This document shows, one piece after another, positions 24,970 to 35,739 of a DNA stretch of 64,000 nucleotides. Location of the stretch: positions 112,158,001 to 112,222,000 of the forward strand of contig JBITNC010000001.1 of NCBI GenBank assembly GCA_050084985.1. The letters run 5' to 3'. Position 1 is the first letter of the stretch, and every line of letters starts with the position of its first letter. The notes below the pieces were generated by a model that did not search any database, had not been told where the DNA came from, and was given only the letters and a program-made list of their open reading frames with translations. Position numbers and translations under genes: made by a program. The stretch is from Nageia nagi. Taxonomy: Eukaryota; Pinophyta.

Positions 24970-27900
24970 GCCAATATCCATGTTGCTAGCAAAGTAGCCA
25001 TCCTTATCCCCCAAATAAAGCTAATAGACACATGATATAATAAATAAATGATCCAAAGAATTTACATCATAAGAAATCATCCAAAAATGATTAATAATAT
25101 TTGATTTAATATTATGCATTCTTCCTCTCCAAATAAAACATCTACAATGTAAATATAATTGTCCCATGTGCATAACAAACTATCATTATCAAATATAACT
25201 AATTTGTATTCTAAAATAATGCTCACATATATACAATGGAAGCCTAAATATATACCTTATGTATAGAAAATCAAACATTAGTATACTAAAATTAATATAC
25301 AACTTATGTGCATACCAAAAATATGAATAAGTTAAAAATAAAAATTACAAGACAAGTAAAACAAAATTATATTGAAGAAATCTTACATAAAAGTTTTATT
25401 CAATACAAAATATGAAAATTATAATCCAATGCATGCAAGTGTTGTTGAAATAAACACCTATATACTTTGGTTTTTTATGAGAAAATAATAGCTATTTCTT
25501 TTTAACACAAACTTACTGTGTGTACAACTCGTAAGAAACTTATGGGCAAGTAATTAGCAATGAGCTAAAGGAAAATATGAATACATCATGGCATGAAGAG
25601 CCAAATGAGAGACTATGATATCAAGAACTAAGAAGGTTTATGAGGAAATATGAAATAATTACAAATTGATATTTTCCCTTACCTCTCTCATTATTTGAAA
25701 ATTTAAGGTTTGTATTCATAGAATTGGTAGATTCTCTACTCATATTTTGATCTAGCTAGTGGTTCCATCACATTTCCATTAGGGAGTTACATCTATAGAA
25801 TGTTGGTCACTAAATTTTAGGCAAAATAACTCTACAAGTTAGAGAATAGGGGATTGAAGATATATGACCACACTAATGTAGCTACTCATCTCAAAGCTAG
25901 AATGCAAGATTAATCACCTAGGAATATACATCATCTACTTACCAAGAAGAATACAATTTGTATTGAACTGAAACCATTCCATTCCCAAACTAGACATTAA
26001 AGTGTTGCTTATATGTTCCTCAAGTAAATGATATTCATGGGTTGCAATAGTATTTATAAGAGATAAGAAACAAATGGAAGACCCACAATGTTGGTAGTTT
26101 AGGACTTGGGCTTGACAAAGGTCACATGAATGCAAGCCCCCTCATCCATAAATTATGATGTGCACTCTTTGCATTGGGAGATACTAGGAATAACCCCCTC
26201 CTAAGTGCAATGGAAGTGCCCTACCTAGGACATCATCCTTACTTATCACCCATTGACCCCTCCTAGGTAACTATACTTTCATGCTTCTCCTCCCTTCCCA
26301 TTTATCCTCTCTCCTCTTTCCCTCTCCCTCAGCACTATTGGATGTGGGATCATCATGCAACCTTATGTTCAATGTAAGCATGCATAAATAATTTGTAACT
26401 TACTAGTAGATTCTTCAATGGTTAATATAAGGTGTTGTAGGCTATCCTATATTCAAGGGTATATAAAGGTATAATATAACACCTCAACTAGATAAGGAAC
26501 ATGTGTAGGAAATAAATTATATTTTAATCCTATATTGAGTTTCTCTTTAGAGATTAATTAACCATCTACATACAAATTATTTTTATCACATATGGTAATA
26601 TAGATTTTAAAAAGATATAAAATTTATTATATGTTTAGTATTTATGTGCAATCATATTGTAATATGTATATTTAAAAATATCTATATTTAGCTTGAGATA
26701 GTTAATATGAAAATTATACTTAACTAACTATATCAATAAATTTGTTTTATAAAATTCTTATAATATGTTATCATATTAATAATATAATATTTATATATTA
26801 TAACATTTGATGGTTGATTATTAGTATTTTTATTTTTCTTTATGCATATCTCACTACTCATATAATGGGAAAATGATGAAAACTAAAAAAATCTCATATA
26901 ATTAACATAGTTACTACCTCCTCAAATTGATATATTCATCAAATAATTTATATTTATTTCATATATATCACATAATAAAATGGTTTTCATTCTTTAATTG
27001 CTAATATCCCTCCATACAATGCTATTCAAGGGTGTAAATGAATAATGGATGATCTGTTATAATATGGAAAGATTTGAATATATTAAAATAAATTAATTGT
27101 CCTTATCCTATTTTTATATGGTCTTATTAATCCTCTTATTTATTATACTATTATATTATAATATTTATTTGTAATAATAATCTATATTCTATTCTATATA
27201 GGTAACATTATTGTCATATATTATAATTTTATATCCTAATTATACTTCAAAATATATGACAAACCATATTAATAAATATATATATGAAGTTTAAACTTAT
27301 TAAATATTAAAATTTATTATCAAGAGAAGTAATTTATCATCAACAATTTTCTCACTTTGTGCATACATTATGAAAAAAAATATCTTTTGAGAAATTCATA
27401 TCTTTCTATCAATAGGAGTTAAATATTTGAAGGAGGGTAATAATTGTATTAAGAGATTATATGAATTCTAAAGTTCATTAAGTTATATATAAATCTTAAT
27501 GTACACATATTTGTAGGTTATTCTATTCTAATTACAAAATAATCATCAAAGCATTCTAAAAAGTATTAATAATTATATAAACTAAAAAAAATAAATCTTT
27601 TGTAATGAAAAATATCAATTAGAAATTTTAATTACCGAGATAAATATAATAACTTAACATAGTACTTTATGATTATATTATAATACATTTTTTAGTTTTA
27701 TTGTTAGTTTGATAAAGTTAGTATGAATTTTATACATTTTTCTTTTCCACATCATTTATACTTGAAGAAATGTGAAGTTATGTTCTTCCATAATTCTCTA
27801 AAGTTTGCAACTCATAATGATTGAGGGAGCAATCCATCATACTTTACTCAAAGATAAATATGATGCAACATATTTATGATTTTTAATACATTTCAATAGT

Positions 27901-28284
27901 TATAATATAATTTATATTCACTATGTTCTTATGCATTATTAAGAGGATATATCATATGTAGATACTTTATTTTATTATTATATTTTCTATTAATATGATT
28001 ACAAATTATTAGAGTAAAATAATATAGAAATACCATATTATCAAAGTGAATACATGAAAATTTCATATTCTAATGTAATAGTTCAAATTCATAATATTAT
28101 AATAAACTTTTATTTCATAAATATTTAACTAGGCATTTGTTTACTATAAATTTTATGTATGATTAAAAAAAAATACATATTTGTACACTCTAAAAATTAA
28201 TGAATATAAATTATTTATCAAGTATTCAAGATCCTATAAATTATTTTTATATATAATGTTAAGAATTTATATAATAATAAAATA

Positions 28285-28327
<43 letters not shown>

Positions 28328-29140
28328 GAAGCAAAATAATCCAAAATTAATTATGAAATATAATCTTGATTTGTAGAGATATTTTGAAAAGAAAAAAAAA
28401 TTATCATTATACACATATCAATAATTTTTTATTTTCAAAAGTATTAAAGAATAACGATTGTTGTTAAATTATAAGTTAATAGTTATAAAACTAAAATGTA
28501 AGTATATAGTATTAGTAAAAATATTTTATCAAATATAATAATTCGAAATTGATGGAAATGATTGTTAAAATAAATATTTATTGTAAATATAATCTTATTA
28601 TGATCATAAGACGTTGATTATGTGTTTGCATCTATAGTAATTGTAATCTAATAAAATAGTTTTTTTATTTCTTTACAAGAAAGAATATTGCATTCAATCA
28701 AATAAAAATTAAAGTAAATAATAAGATAAATGCTGAACTATAGTTTTTAGATATATCACTAGAAAATAAAATAACATCCACATAAGAAATATTTAAATTC
28801 AAATTCAATTGTTATATTCAATCCAATATAAAATATTATATACAATAATGACTAATGAAATTAAAGAATAATATACTAACTAAAAGTGATCAATAAAAAT
28901 AAGGTCATATCTATTTCAAAGTATGATATTGAACTATCATTTTTCAAAAGATTATATTCATGAATAATAACACATGTTATCATGGAGAATTTATTTTTAA
29001 TATTATTTAATTCATTTAATATATGTTATAAATTTTTTATATTAGATAAAGATATAAACTAAATGATTAGTTAAAATATATAGTGTCATAATATGCAATA
29101 TTAGTATAATAACAGCACATGTAACCATGTAAAATAAAAA
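24970..29140. repeat. Duplicated non-coding block W, copy 2
   Basis: Partner of 13970-17660, with an extra about 0.6 kb at 28220-28900 that includes an AAT microsatellite. No supportable gene. Confidence 0.55.
28272..28326. repeat. (AAT)n microsatellite
   Basis: A nearly pure run of ATA/AAT trinucleotides about 55 bp long, absent from the paired block W copy 1. The length suggests it is young and length-variable. Confidence 0.9.
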
Positions 29141-29778
29141 TCAAAAAACAAAAAAAAATAAAAAAAAAAATAAATCCAAAGACTAAAATTTATTTCATCG
29201 TCGGCTTGCTCTCTAGCAAATTCTTAGTGGTCGATTTGAAAATTAACTTCCAAAGCTCAAAGGAAAACACCTAAAATGTAATCAAAATTAACTTCCAAAT
29301 CTCAAAGGAGAAGACCTACCAAGTAAATATATTAACATCTACAGAGAATAAAGTACCTATAAAACAACTGAAATAAACAATTACATAACATGTAAGCTTC
29401 TAATAGAAATGAACATAAAACACAAGTCACAATAAAATCAATACATGAGTAACCCAACCAACGATCTAGCTCACACGCACCTATCACTTTCTCCTTAACA
29501 ATTTAAAATCACGAGGTGAACAAGCTGCACAATTTATAACCCTGCGTATGTATCGATCAGGGCAGCCTTTTCTTTAGGATTCGCATTCTCCAAGAAGGTA
29601 CGCCTAAATTGACTCAAGGTGAAAGGTCTATAACGTCGTGGATAGTGGTCGTCCAACAGCTGAGGAGAAGCCCAAATCTCTTTCTCGCCTGGAAAATACA
29701 CGCCAAAGATATGCGATCCGTCCACCCTTTCTGAACCGCTCGATGCTCCGCGCGTTGTAACCTTCCGTTGCTCCATGC

Positions 29779-29845
29779 CTCAACTTTCCTTCATTACTTT
29801 ATATCCACAAAAACATTTTATCAACACCAATAACTTCTTCCTCAC
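29779..29845 (-). other. Intron 2 of dioxygenase copy C
   Basis: 67 bp, starting GTGAGG after codons for DCLK and ending TTGAG before GCATGGAGC (AWS). Removing it joins the family's D.L.AWSNGR sequence. The same donor (AAG/GTGAGG) and acceptor (AG/GCATGGAGC) are seen in copy D, where the intron is longer. Confidence 0.75.
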
Positions 29846-30171
29846 CTTAAGGCAATCGGCGATATTGGTAACAAATGAGTCCCGTTGCGGCTTCACGTCC
29901 AACCACTTTCCTTGCTTGGACCGAATCTGGAGGCCTTCCATTAGCTGTGTACAGGATGGTAAAGATCCCGCTATCTGTATGAGCAATGAGAGCCTCGTCC
30001 TCTATCGATTTTCCCTCAGAAGTATAGTGAGTGATACGCATTGCATACGTGCGGTTCTGGAAATCAGATTCGTAGAAATGTTCGGCATCCAAATCGAGGG
30101 TTGCAACCATGGTTTTAGTGATAGTTAGCTAGATATCTGCCAAGAGGAGCATATATGCTCCAACTGTTTTG

Positions 30172-30250
30172 CTGAAACCGTATACGAGGACTGGATTAAT
30201 TTTCAACTTGTATAATAACAGCATTATGTGAGCAGAGTAAAACAGCATAC
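30172..30250 (-). other. Intron 1 of dioxygenase copy C
   Basis: 79 bp, donor CTG/GTATGC and acceptor TTTCAG/CAAAAC. Joining the exons creates a Cys codon across the junction and the family-typical NPLFCKTV sequence. Confidence 0.75.
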
Positions 30251-30659
30251 CAGAATAATGGATTTCCGTCTTGTGGCCATATTTTGCGATACATTTGAAC
30301 TACTCATTCTGAATGACGTAGATTGAGGATTGTGAAACTCTCGCTGCCATTCTCACTGGCATAGCTACCCAATCTTTGTTTGTCTCGGTGGGCATGGCAC
30401 ATAGTTGTTGGACGGCTTATTCTACGTCTTGAAGAAGAGTTTGTGGAATTCCATGGTTGATAACTCTGAAAAATCCCAATTCTTGGCAGGCGTCTTTCAC
30501 TTTGGCGAGGACCTCGTGATAGTGGGCATCATTTGTTGTTAGTGCGAATCGTGAAAGGTCGATCAGAGGGAGGTCAACTTCAAGACCAACATCAGGGGAA
30601 GTCTGCAGCGAGCACGCTACGGTAGAGGATCTGTGGCAGGGAAACGACTGAAAAGATAT

Positions 30660-32445
30660 ATCAAATAGAAGAAAGTATCACACGAATACCACAAACGGTG
30701 ATTTTTTAGCAAATGGGTTAGCTCATTACCTCATACACTTATAATGTATATAGATAAGAGAAGTGAAAAATAAAAATTGCCTGCTACAGATTAGTGAGAA
30801 ATTTATCAAATTTGAACATAGTACATAGAGAAATATTCAAAACAGACCAATCAAACGTTTTCTTACAAATTTCATAGGGAATGTATTAGGATGCAAAATT
30901 TTATGCACATGTTTAATAGACCACAAAATAATCCATCTCTATACAAATCACACGGCTTTAGTTAGTCAATAAACCCCAAAAGTCTTTAAGCATGTGTATC
31001 TCTAGATATGCAGGTTTTTATGTTGAAGTTGTCGTCATTATTTGTCTTATGGACATACCTAACAATCTCACACTACTCCATCTCCACATAAATCACACCG
31101 CGTTAAATATTTAATAAACCTCACCACTCACAAGATTCCATCTCCACACACATCACACCTCCTTAATTAGTTAATATATCCCACCTTCTTGATAGATGTA
31201 ATGTCAAAATATTCATTTTAAGTCATATATTTTTTTAATTACATAGTGATTAAATTATATGTAATTATTTTTTTAAATAAATTATTCTTTTTGTTTATCT
31301 TAGGTTTTGAACAAACAATTGAAGGGCGTCCATGCCATCAAAATTCATTTGGGGTATTATTTTTGACTTATGCATCTACCATAACTTGATAAGATTTTAG
31401 ATATCATGCATTTGAGGGGTAAAGATTTGAGCACAACTACTAGAAGTAATTAATCATAATATAATCGATTTTAGATACCCATGCATGTGAAGGGGAGATA
31501 TTTGACCATAGGCCCTCCCTTTTTCCAATTGAAAGATTGTAATGGTTTATATGTAATATTGAAAATTGGATGATGTACATATTTTTTTTACAAGTTGATA
31601 GTAATGTATTCAATTGAAATATATTGGGTTAGATGAATCATTAAATAATTATATATCTTGTAATTTGAATAAATAAAAAAATATATATGAACATATATTT
31701 AAAGTTACATTTAGAGGTAAATTCTTTTTGTATTCATTTTAATCTTATGGATAATTTGGTTTTGCACTTCTTTTGTGTAATGCAAATGTATAAAGGATTA
31801 ATAATAAAATAATCAATATAACAATCATTTCATATAAAAAGAACACATTTTTATTTCATTTCATTCGATAGTTTTCTATGCATAAAAATTCAATTTACCA
31901 ATTTACACATAAAAGATATTACCATCCAATTCAATAATTCAATTTATTGATAAAAATAATCAAATGTTGTTATTTTAATATCATGTGCTTTATTAATAAA
32001 TATTCATATATATTTAAACAAAGATTTATATAAAGTATTATAAATTTTTAAAGTATATATTGATGACGACCAAGAAGATATAAGTTACATGATAAGAAAT
32101 AGTTTACGCACACAATTAATATAACCATCCAATCTAACAACTTAATTTCAATTAATAAAAATAAATAAGTGTTATCAAATTTTTTCATTTGCTTTAATGA
32201 TAAGCATTGAAATAAATTTGAGTAAAGATTTCTCTAAAACATTATAAAATTTAAAAATATATATAGCTAATTATAAGAAATAATAATTATGTATAATATT
32301 GATATCACCATCCAATCCAACAATTCAATCTATACATAAATTGAAACATGGAGTGATTTCTTCTATATAACTCTAACCAAAATAGTTTTGCTTTCTAAAA
32401 ATTTGAATTAAATAATGTTAAATATATTACGAATGTATCATGTAT
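30660..32445. repeat. Upstream flank of copy C, duplicated at 43.99-45.73 kb
   Basis: AT-rich sequence without a recognisable gene, colinear with 43960-45725 (for example CATACCTAACAATCTCACAC in both). It contains a short internal repeat of the type CTCCATCTCCACA..AATCACACC at 30930, 31080 and 31140. Confidence 0.65.
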
Positions 32446-32545
32446 AATATTTTTGGCAGGCACGAATACAAGATCTCAGAGTATTTATTTGATTGGATTA
32501 TTACGTCGAGAGGCATTTCTACAGCTGTAGCATGGAAGGTGGAGT

Positions 32546-32743
32546 GGGGGAGCAAAATGTCGCATGTGAGACTGTCCGGAAAATAATTTTTTTAAAATTA
32601 AAATTATATAGCCGACTGAAATATTAAAAGACATATGGATTCTTGGGGGAGCAAAATGTCGCATGTGAGTCTGTCAGGAAAATAATTTTTTTAAAATTAA
32701 AATTATATAGCCGACTGAAATATTAAAAGACACATGGATTCTT
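32546..32743. repeat. 99-bp tandem duplication
   Basis: Two units, 32546-32644 and 32645-32743, differ at only a few positions. Each runs from GGGGGAGCAAAATGTCGCAT to ACAYATGGATTCTTGG. The second unit ends at the first legible kinase codons, so the duplication sits at the broken 5' edge of the kinase fragment. Confidence 0.9.
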
Positions 32744-33528
32744 GGCGGAAATGCAAATTCTGGGCCGCGTCCGACACAAAAATCTCACACCTCTGCTCGG
32801 GTGCTGCGTCTCCGGGAAAGATAGATTTCTTATAAACAAAATCATGTCAAATGGCAGTCTCGATGATCGACTTCACATGAATCCCCCAAGTTTAATTTTT
32901 GATAAGCTGAGAGATTTTTCTGTGAGGTTCAAGGTAGCTGTAGGGGTCGCCAGGGGACTCAAATTTCTCCACCATGAATGTCTTCCTGTCATTCTCCACC
33001 GTGATATCAAGGCCAGCAATGTCCTTCTGGATGAGAATTGTAATGCCTTTCTTACAGACTTTGGTCTTGCACGCACAATTTCGTATAACGATTCTCATGT
33101 CAATGTTGGTAGGGACTTTGGGGTATGTTCCACCCAAGTATTCTCAATCCGGGCGAGCTTCGTCTAAAGGCAATGTTTATAGCTTTGGGGTTGTACTGTT
33201 GGAGCTTGCGACTGGGAAAAGACCCTTGGATGATTTCACCAACATGGTTGATACATACTGTGGAGGAATGGTGGAGTGGGCAAGAATGACATCTGAGAAT
33301 AGAACAATAGAAGATATCACTGATCCTATTGTCAAGGAATGGATTGGAGCTAAGAAGAGCGAAAACTTTCGTGCTTTCATTGTAAGGAAGAATGTTGTGC
33401 ATCAGTTTGTGCGGATTGCAGTGGAATGTACAAAGGAAAACCCAGAAGAGAGGCCCTCTATGATACAGGTAGCTCATCAATTGCACCAATTGTATTTGGA
33501 GCTCCTATTTGCGGACCAAAATGCTTGA
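32730..33528 (+). pseudogene. LRR-type receptor-like kinase fragment
   Basis: Encodes most of a plant receptor kinase catalytic domain, from the alpha-C region to the C-lobe end. Legible in order: FLAEMQILGRVRHKNLTPLL; NGSLDDRLH; the catalytic loop LHRDIKASNVLLD (about 32998-33040); the metal-binding DFG in LTDFGLA; GYVPPKYSQSGRASSKGNVY; FGVVLLELATGKRP; and ECTKENPEERPSM near the end. Stop at 33526-33528. A one-base insertion near 33107 shifts frame just before GYVPP. The N-lobe (glycine loop, VAIK lysine), transmembrane segment and LRRs are absent; a stop lies a few codons upstream of the first kinase residue. The closest pattern by eye is the BRI1/EMS1/PSKR type of LRR kinase (SNVLLDEN.NAFLTDFGLAR). 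In APE/PPEY, Glu is replaced by Lys. Dead 5'-truncated copy. Confidence 0.9.
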
Positions 33529-34009
33529 CAAAGAGTTCATCTGTTGCTGGATCAAATCAGGGTGTGCTTACAAACTGTAAGCATCTTTGTTTCAGATGAC
33601 TTTCTTCTCGGTAATTTCTTCCCTGTAGAATCTATATTTATTGTTGAATAAGGTTGAAGACCTACTTGTACATGATTAGGTAGCTTTGTATGTTTATGCA
33701 CAAGGTGTTATATTATAGTTTCGTTAATTCCAAGTCTAAAAGTATGTTATTATTAAGGAAAAATATCTAAAATACATATATAATTTCACATAATATTAAA
33801 AATATTCTTTTTTTTTAATATCTAAAATATTTATAGAAATAAAAATAAAGAGAAAAAAATACACAAATAAATATACAATAAGAAAAATTCTATTAAACTA
33901 TAAAATTATAAGGGTATTTTCGATATTACATAAAATTATGAAGGTAATTTACAAGGGTATTTTTATATTATCTTTTCAAAATACATGAAAAATAGTTAAA
34001 CTATTTTTA
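33529..34009. other. 3' flank of the kinase fragment
   Basis: The first about 200 bp resemble a plant 3' UTR (T-rich, with TTGAATAAGG near 33650 as a possible weak poly(A) signal). The rest is AT-rich. No gene. It belongs to the island missing from the partner duplication. Confidence 0.4.
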
Positions 34010-34169
34010 AACTAGCTGTGATATAACCCCTTATATATCAAAAAACGCTGAGAGATATCATTTCGAGGCACCTATCTTGGATATAGCAATACCAAGAAAT
34101 GAGATAGGCACCTCGAAATGATATCTCTCGGCATTTTTTGATATATAAGGGGTTATATCAAAGCTAGTT
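34010..34169. repeat. Long near-perfect inverted repeat (foldback)
   Basis: Arms at about 34010-34080 and 34092-34169 are complementary over roughly 65-70 bp with few mismatches (left AACTAGCTGTGATATAACCC, right end GGGTTATATCAAAGCTAGTT), around a loop of about 10-25 bases. The form suits a MITE/foldback element; if transcribed it would make a long hairpin. No clear target-site duplication is seen. Confidence 0.9.
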
Positions 34170-34385
34170 ATAAGACACATATTGTAAGTGTTCAATATTT
34201 ATGAGCCAAGGTTGTAGGAAGATATTTGTTATTATGAGATTATATTTTACCACAAATAAAAAAGTAGCATTTCATAAAATTTTTATTGACTACCCCTTCC
34301 ACAAAATAACATGGAAGATAAAAAAAAAATTTGTTATATTCTAAGCAAAGAATTGATGATCCTTTTTCTTGAATTTGCATCTTTG

Positions 34386-35690
34386 ATAAGAAATAAGGCC
34401 ATTATGTAATTTTGTTCTAAATATTTGATATTTTTCCTAATATATAGCATATGTTTCCATATTTATAAGTTTATCCAACATCAATTGGAAGTTATTTCTA
34501 GGAACATAATAGTCTAGTTCAGAAAAGCATAGACATTGTGTTTGGGAAGGAACATCCAATAGAGATGTTTGTAATGGTTGTTGAGTAGTTAAAGATTGGA
34601 AGCATCAAAAATAATATTTACATTTTTAATTGTCTCCTTGGATTGATACCATTGTTGTTCCTATAATAATATATATGTTACTAGTGGCTTTCATGGAGCT
34701 ATCTATCTCTTTTTCATAATATTGTTAGCTCCATAACATGAATGTACAAGACCTTTTAAAATTATTTGCAATGTTTAAGATATGTTTTGTAGACAACATA
34801 TTGTATATGGGATACAAATACATGATTTTAACATTTTTAATTTATTCCAATATATTAATAGCTTATGTTAGCTACTAAGCCATGAAAACTTTATGAACAA
34901 CATGACAAATAACTTCAATTTGAATAGTTGGAGAAAAATATCATACATTTTAAAAGTAATCACTCACTCTCAAATTAAAGATATCTATCACATTAAATGT
35001 ATATAATTAAAATTTACGATGATACATCTAATCATCTAAGTCTAAGATATTTAGTAAATGAAAGGCAATAAACATGATTGAATGTTTGAGATATACCATA
35101 AGAGATAATAAAAAGTATACAACAACTAACAAATATAATTTTAACTAAAATAAAATAAAAATTATAACATAAAAAATTATGTACATAAAACATGAAAAAT
35201 TATGATATGATATGAATAAAGTAAATAGAAATTCTAAATGAATTTGACATAAAAAAGAAAACCTCTACACATAAAAGAAACCTTTACCTCTTACCCCTCA
35301 CCTAAAAACTATTTTCCCCTATTCCTAAAAACAAAATGATGCCCCTCCTCCCCAAACAAAAAATACTACTTTAACTTGTCAAGTGCTGCCGATGTGCCTC
35401 CCTGCCTTTTCGAGCTATTCTAAGCACAAGGGACGTGAAGAAGAGAGATTCAATTCCCCTCAGCCCAACACATTTTTGTTGGGTTTTAAAACCGCTTCTA
35501 TGGATTATCTCATTATCAAAAATAAAATTAATTTTGAAATGCTAAAGGTTAGTACTATCTCTTAAATTTGAAATACTATTCATGGCAAGAAGATTTAAAA
35601 TAATATCTCATATCTTTCACATGTATTTTATTATATGATTTATCTTTAACATGTAATATCTCCTTTTTTTTAACTTCTGTTTTTCCTTGG
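34386..35690. repeat. Duplicated block shared with 45.73-47.05 kb
   Basis: Colinear with 45728-47060 (for example AAATAAGGCCATTATG, AACACATTTWTGTTGGGTT). No supported gene; small open frames near 35383 have no family pattern. Confidence 0.6.
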
Positions 35691-35739
35691 TAGGTCTAGC
35701 AAGCATAGCCATAATCACTTGTCGAGGAAGCTGCATAAT

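Larger units (their letters stand above)
29534..30645 (-). pseudogene. AOP-like 2OG-Fe(II) dioxygenase pseudogene, best copy (C)
   Basis: Family members use 2-oxoglutarate, O2 and Fe(II) to hydroxylate or desaturate small molecules in the cytosol; the substrate here is unknown. Exon 1 (about 30640-30251) carries the DIOX_N domain: VDLPLIDLSRF, CQELGFFRVINHGIP. Exon 2 (30171-29846) holds NPLF/CKTVGAY at its junction, then LDLDAEHFYESDF, and the first iron ligands in LIAHTDSGIFTILY. Exon 3 (29778-29534) has AWSNGRL, the second iron His in AEHRA, then PRRYRPFTLSQFRRTF and a YAGL end. The RxS motif expected for 2OG binding corresponds to DRISLA. Defects: in-frame stops at 30417-30419 and 30129-30131, and frameshifts near 30290, 29938 and 29702. 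No in-frame ATG is seen. AOP-like is favoured by the C-terminal PLL/YRPF...YAGL pattern; a DAO-like or GA-oxidase relative is possible. CpGs are unusually well kept, so inactivation may be fairly recent. Confidence 0.85.

Noticed and set aside
28272-28326. A regularly spaced repeat that might suggest an array-type locus
   Set aside because: It is a plain AAT microsatellite; no spacers, no associated genes, and the sequence is plant nuclear DNA.
29775-30128. A 117-codon plus-strand open frame
   Set aside because: It is the antisense shadow of dioxygenase exons 2 and 3, which carry clear family motifs on the minus strand.
33100-33489. A 129-codon minus-strand open frame
   Set aside because: Antisense shadow of the kinase catalytic domain read on the plus strand.
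34010-34169. A bacterial-type terminator or tRNA-like fold
   Set aside because: Arms are far too long, there is no tRNA box structure, and the context is a plant nuclear repeat region.
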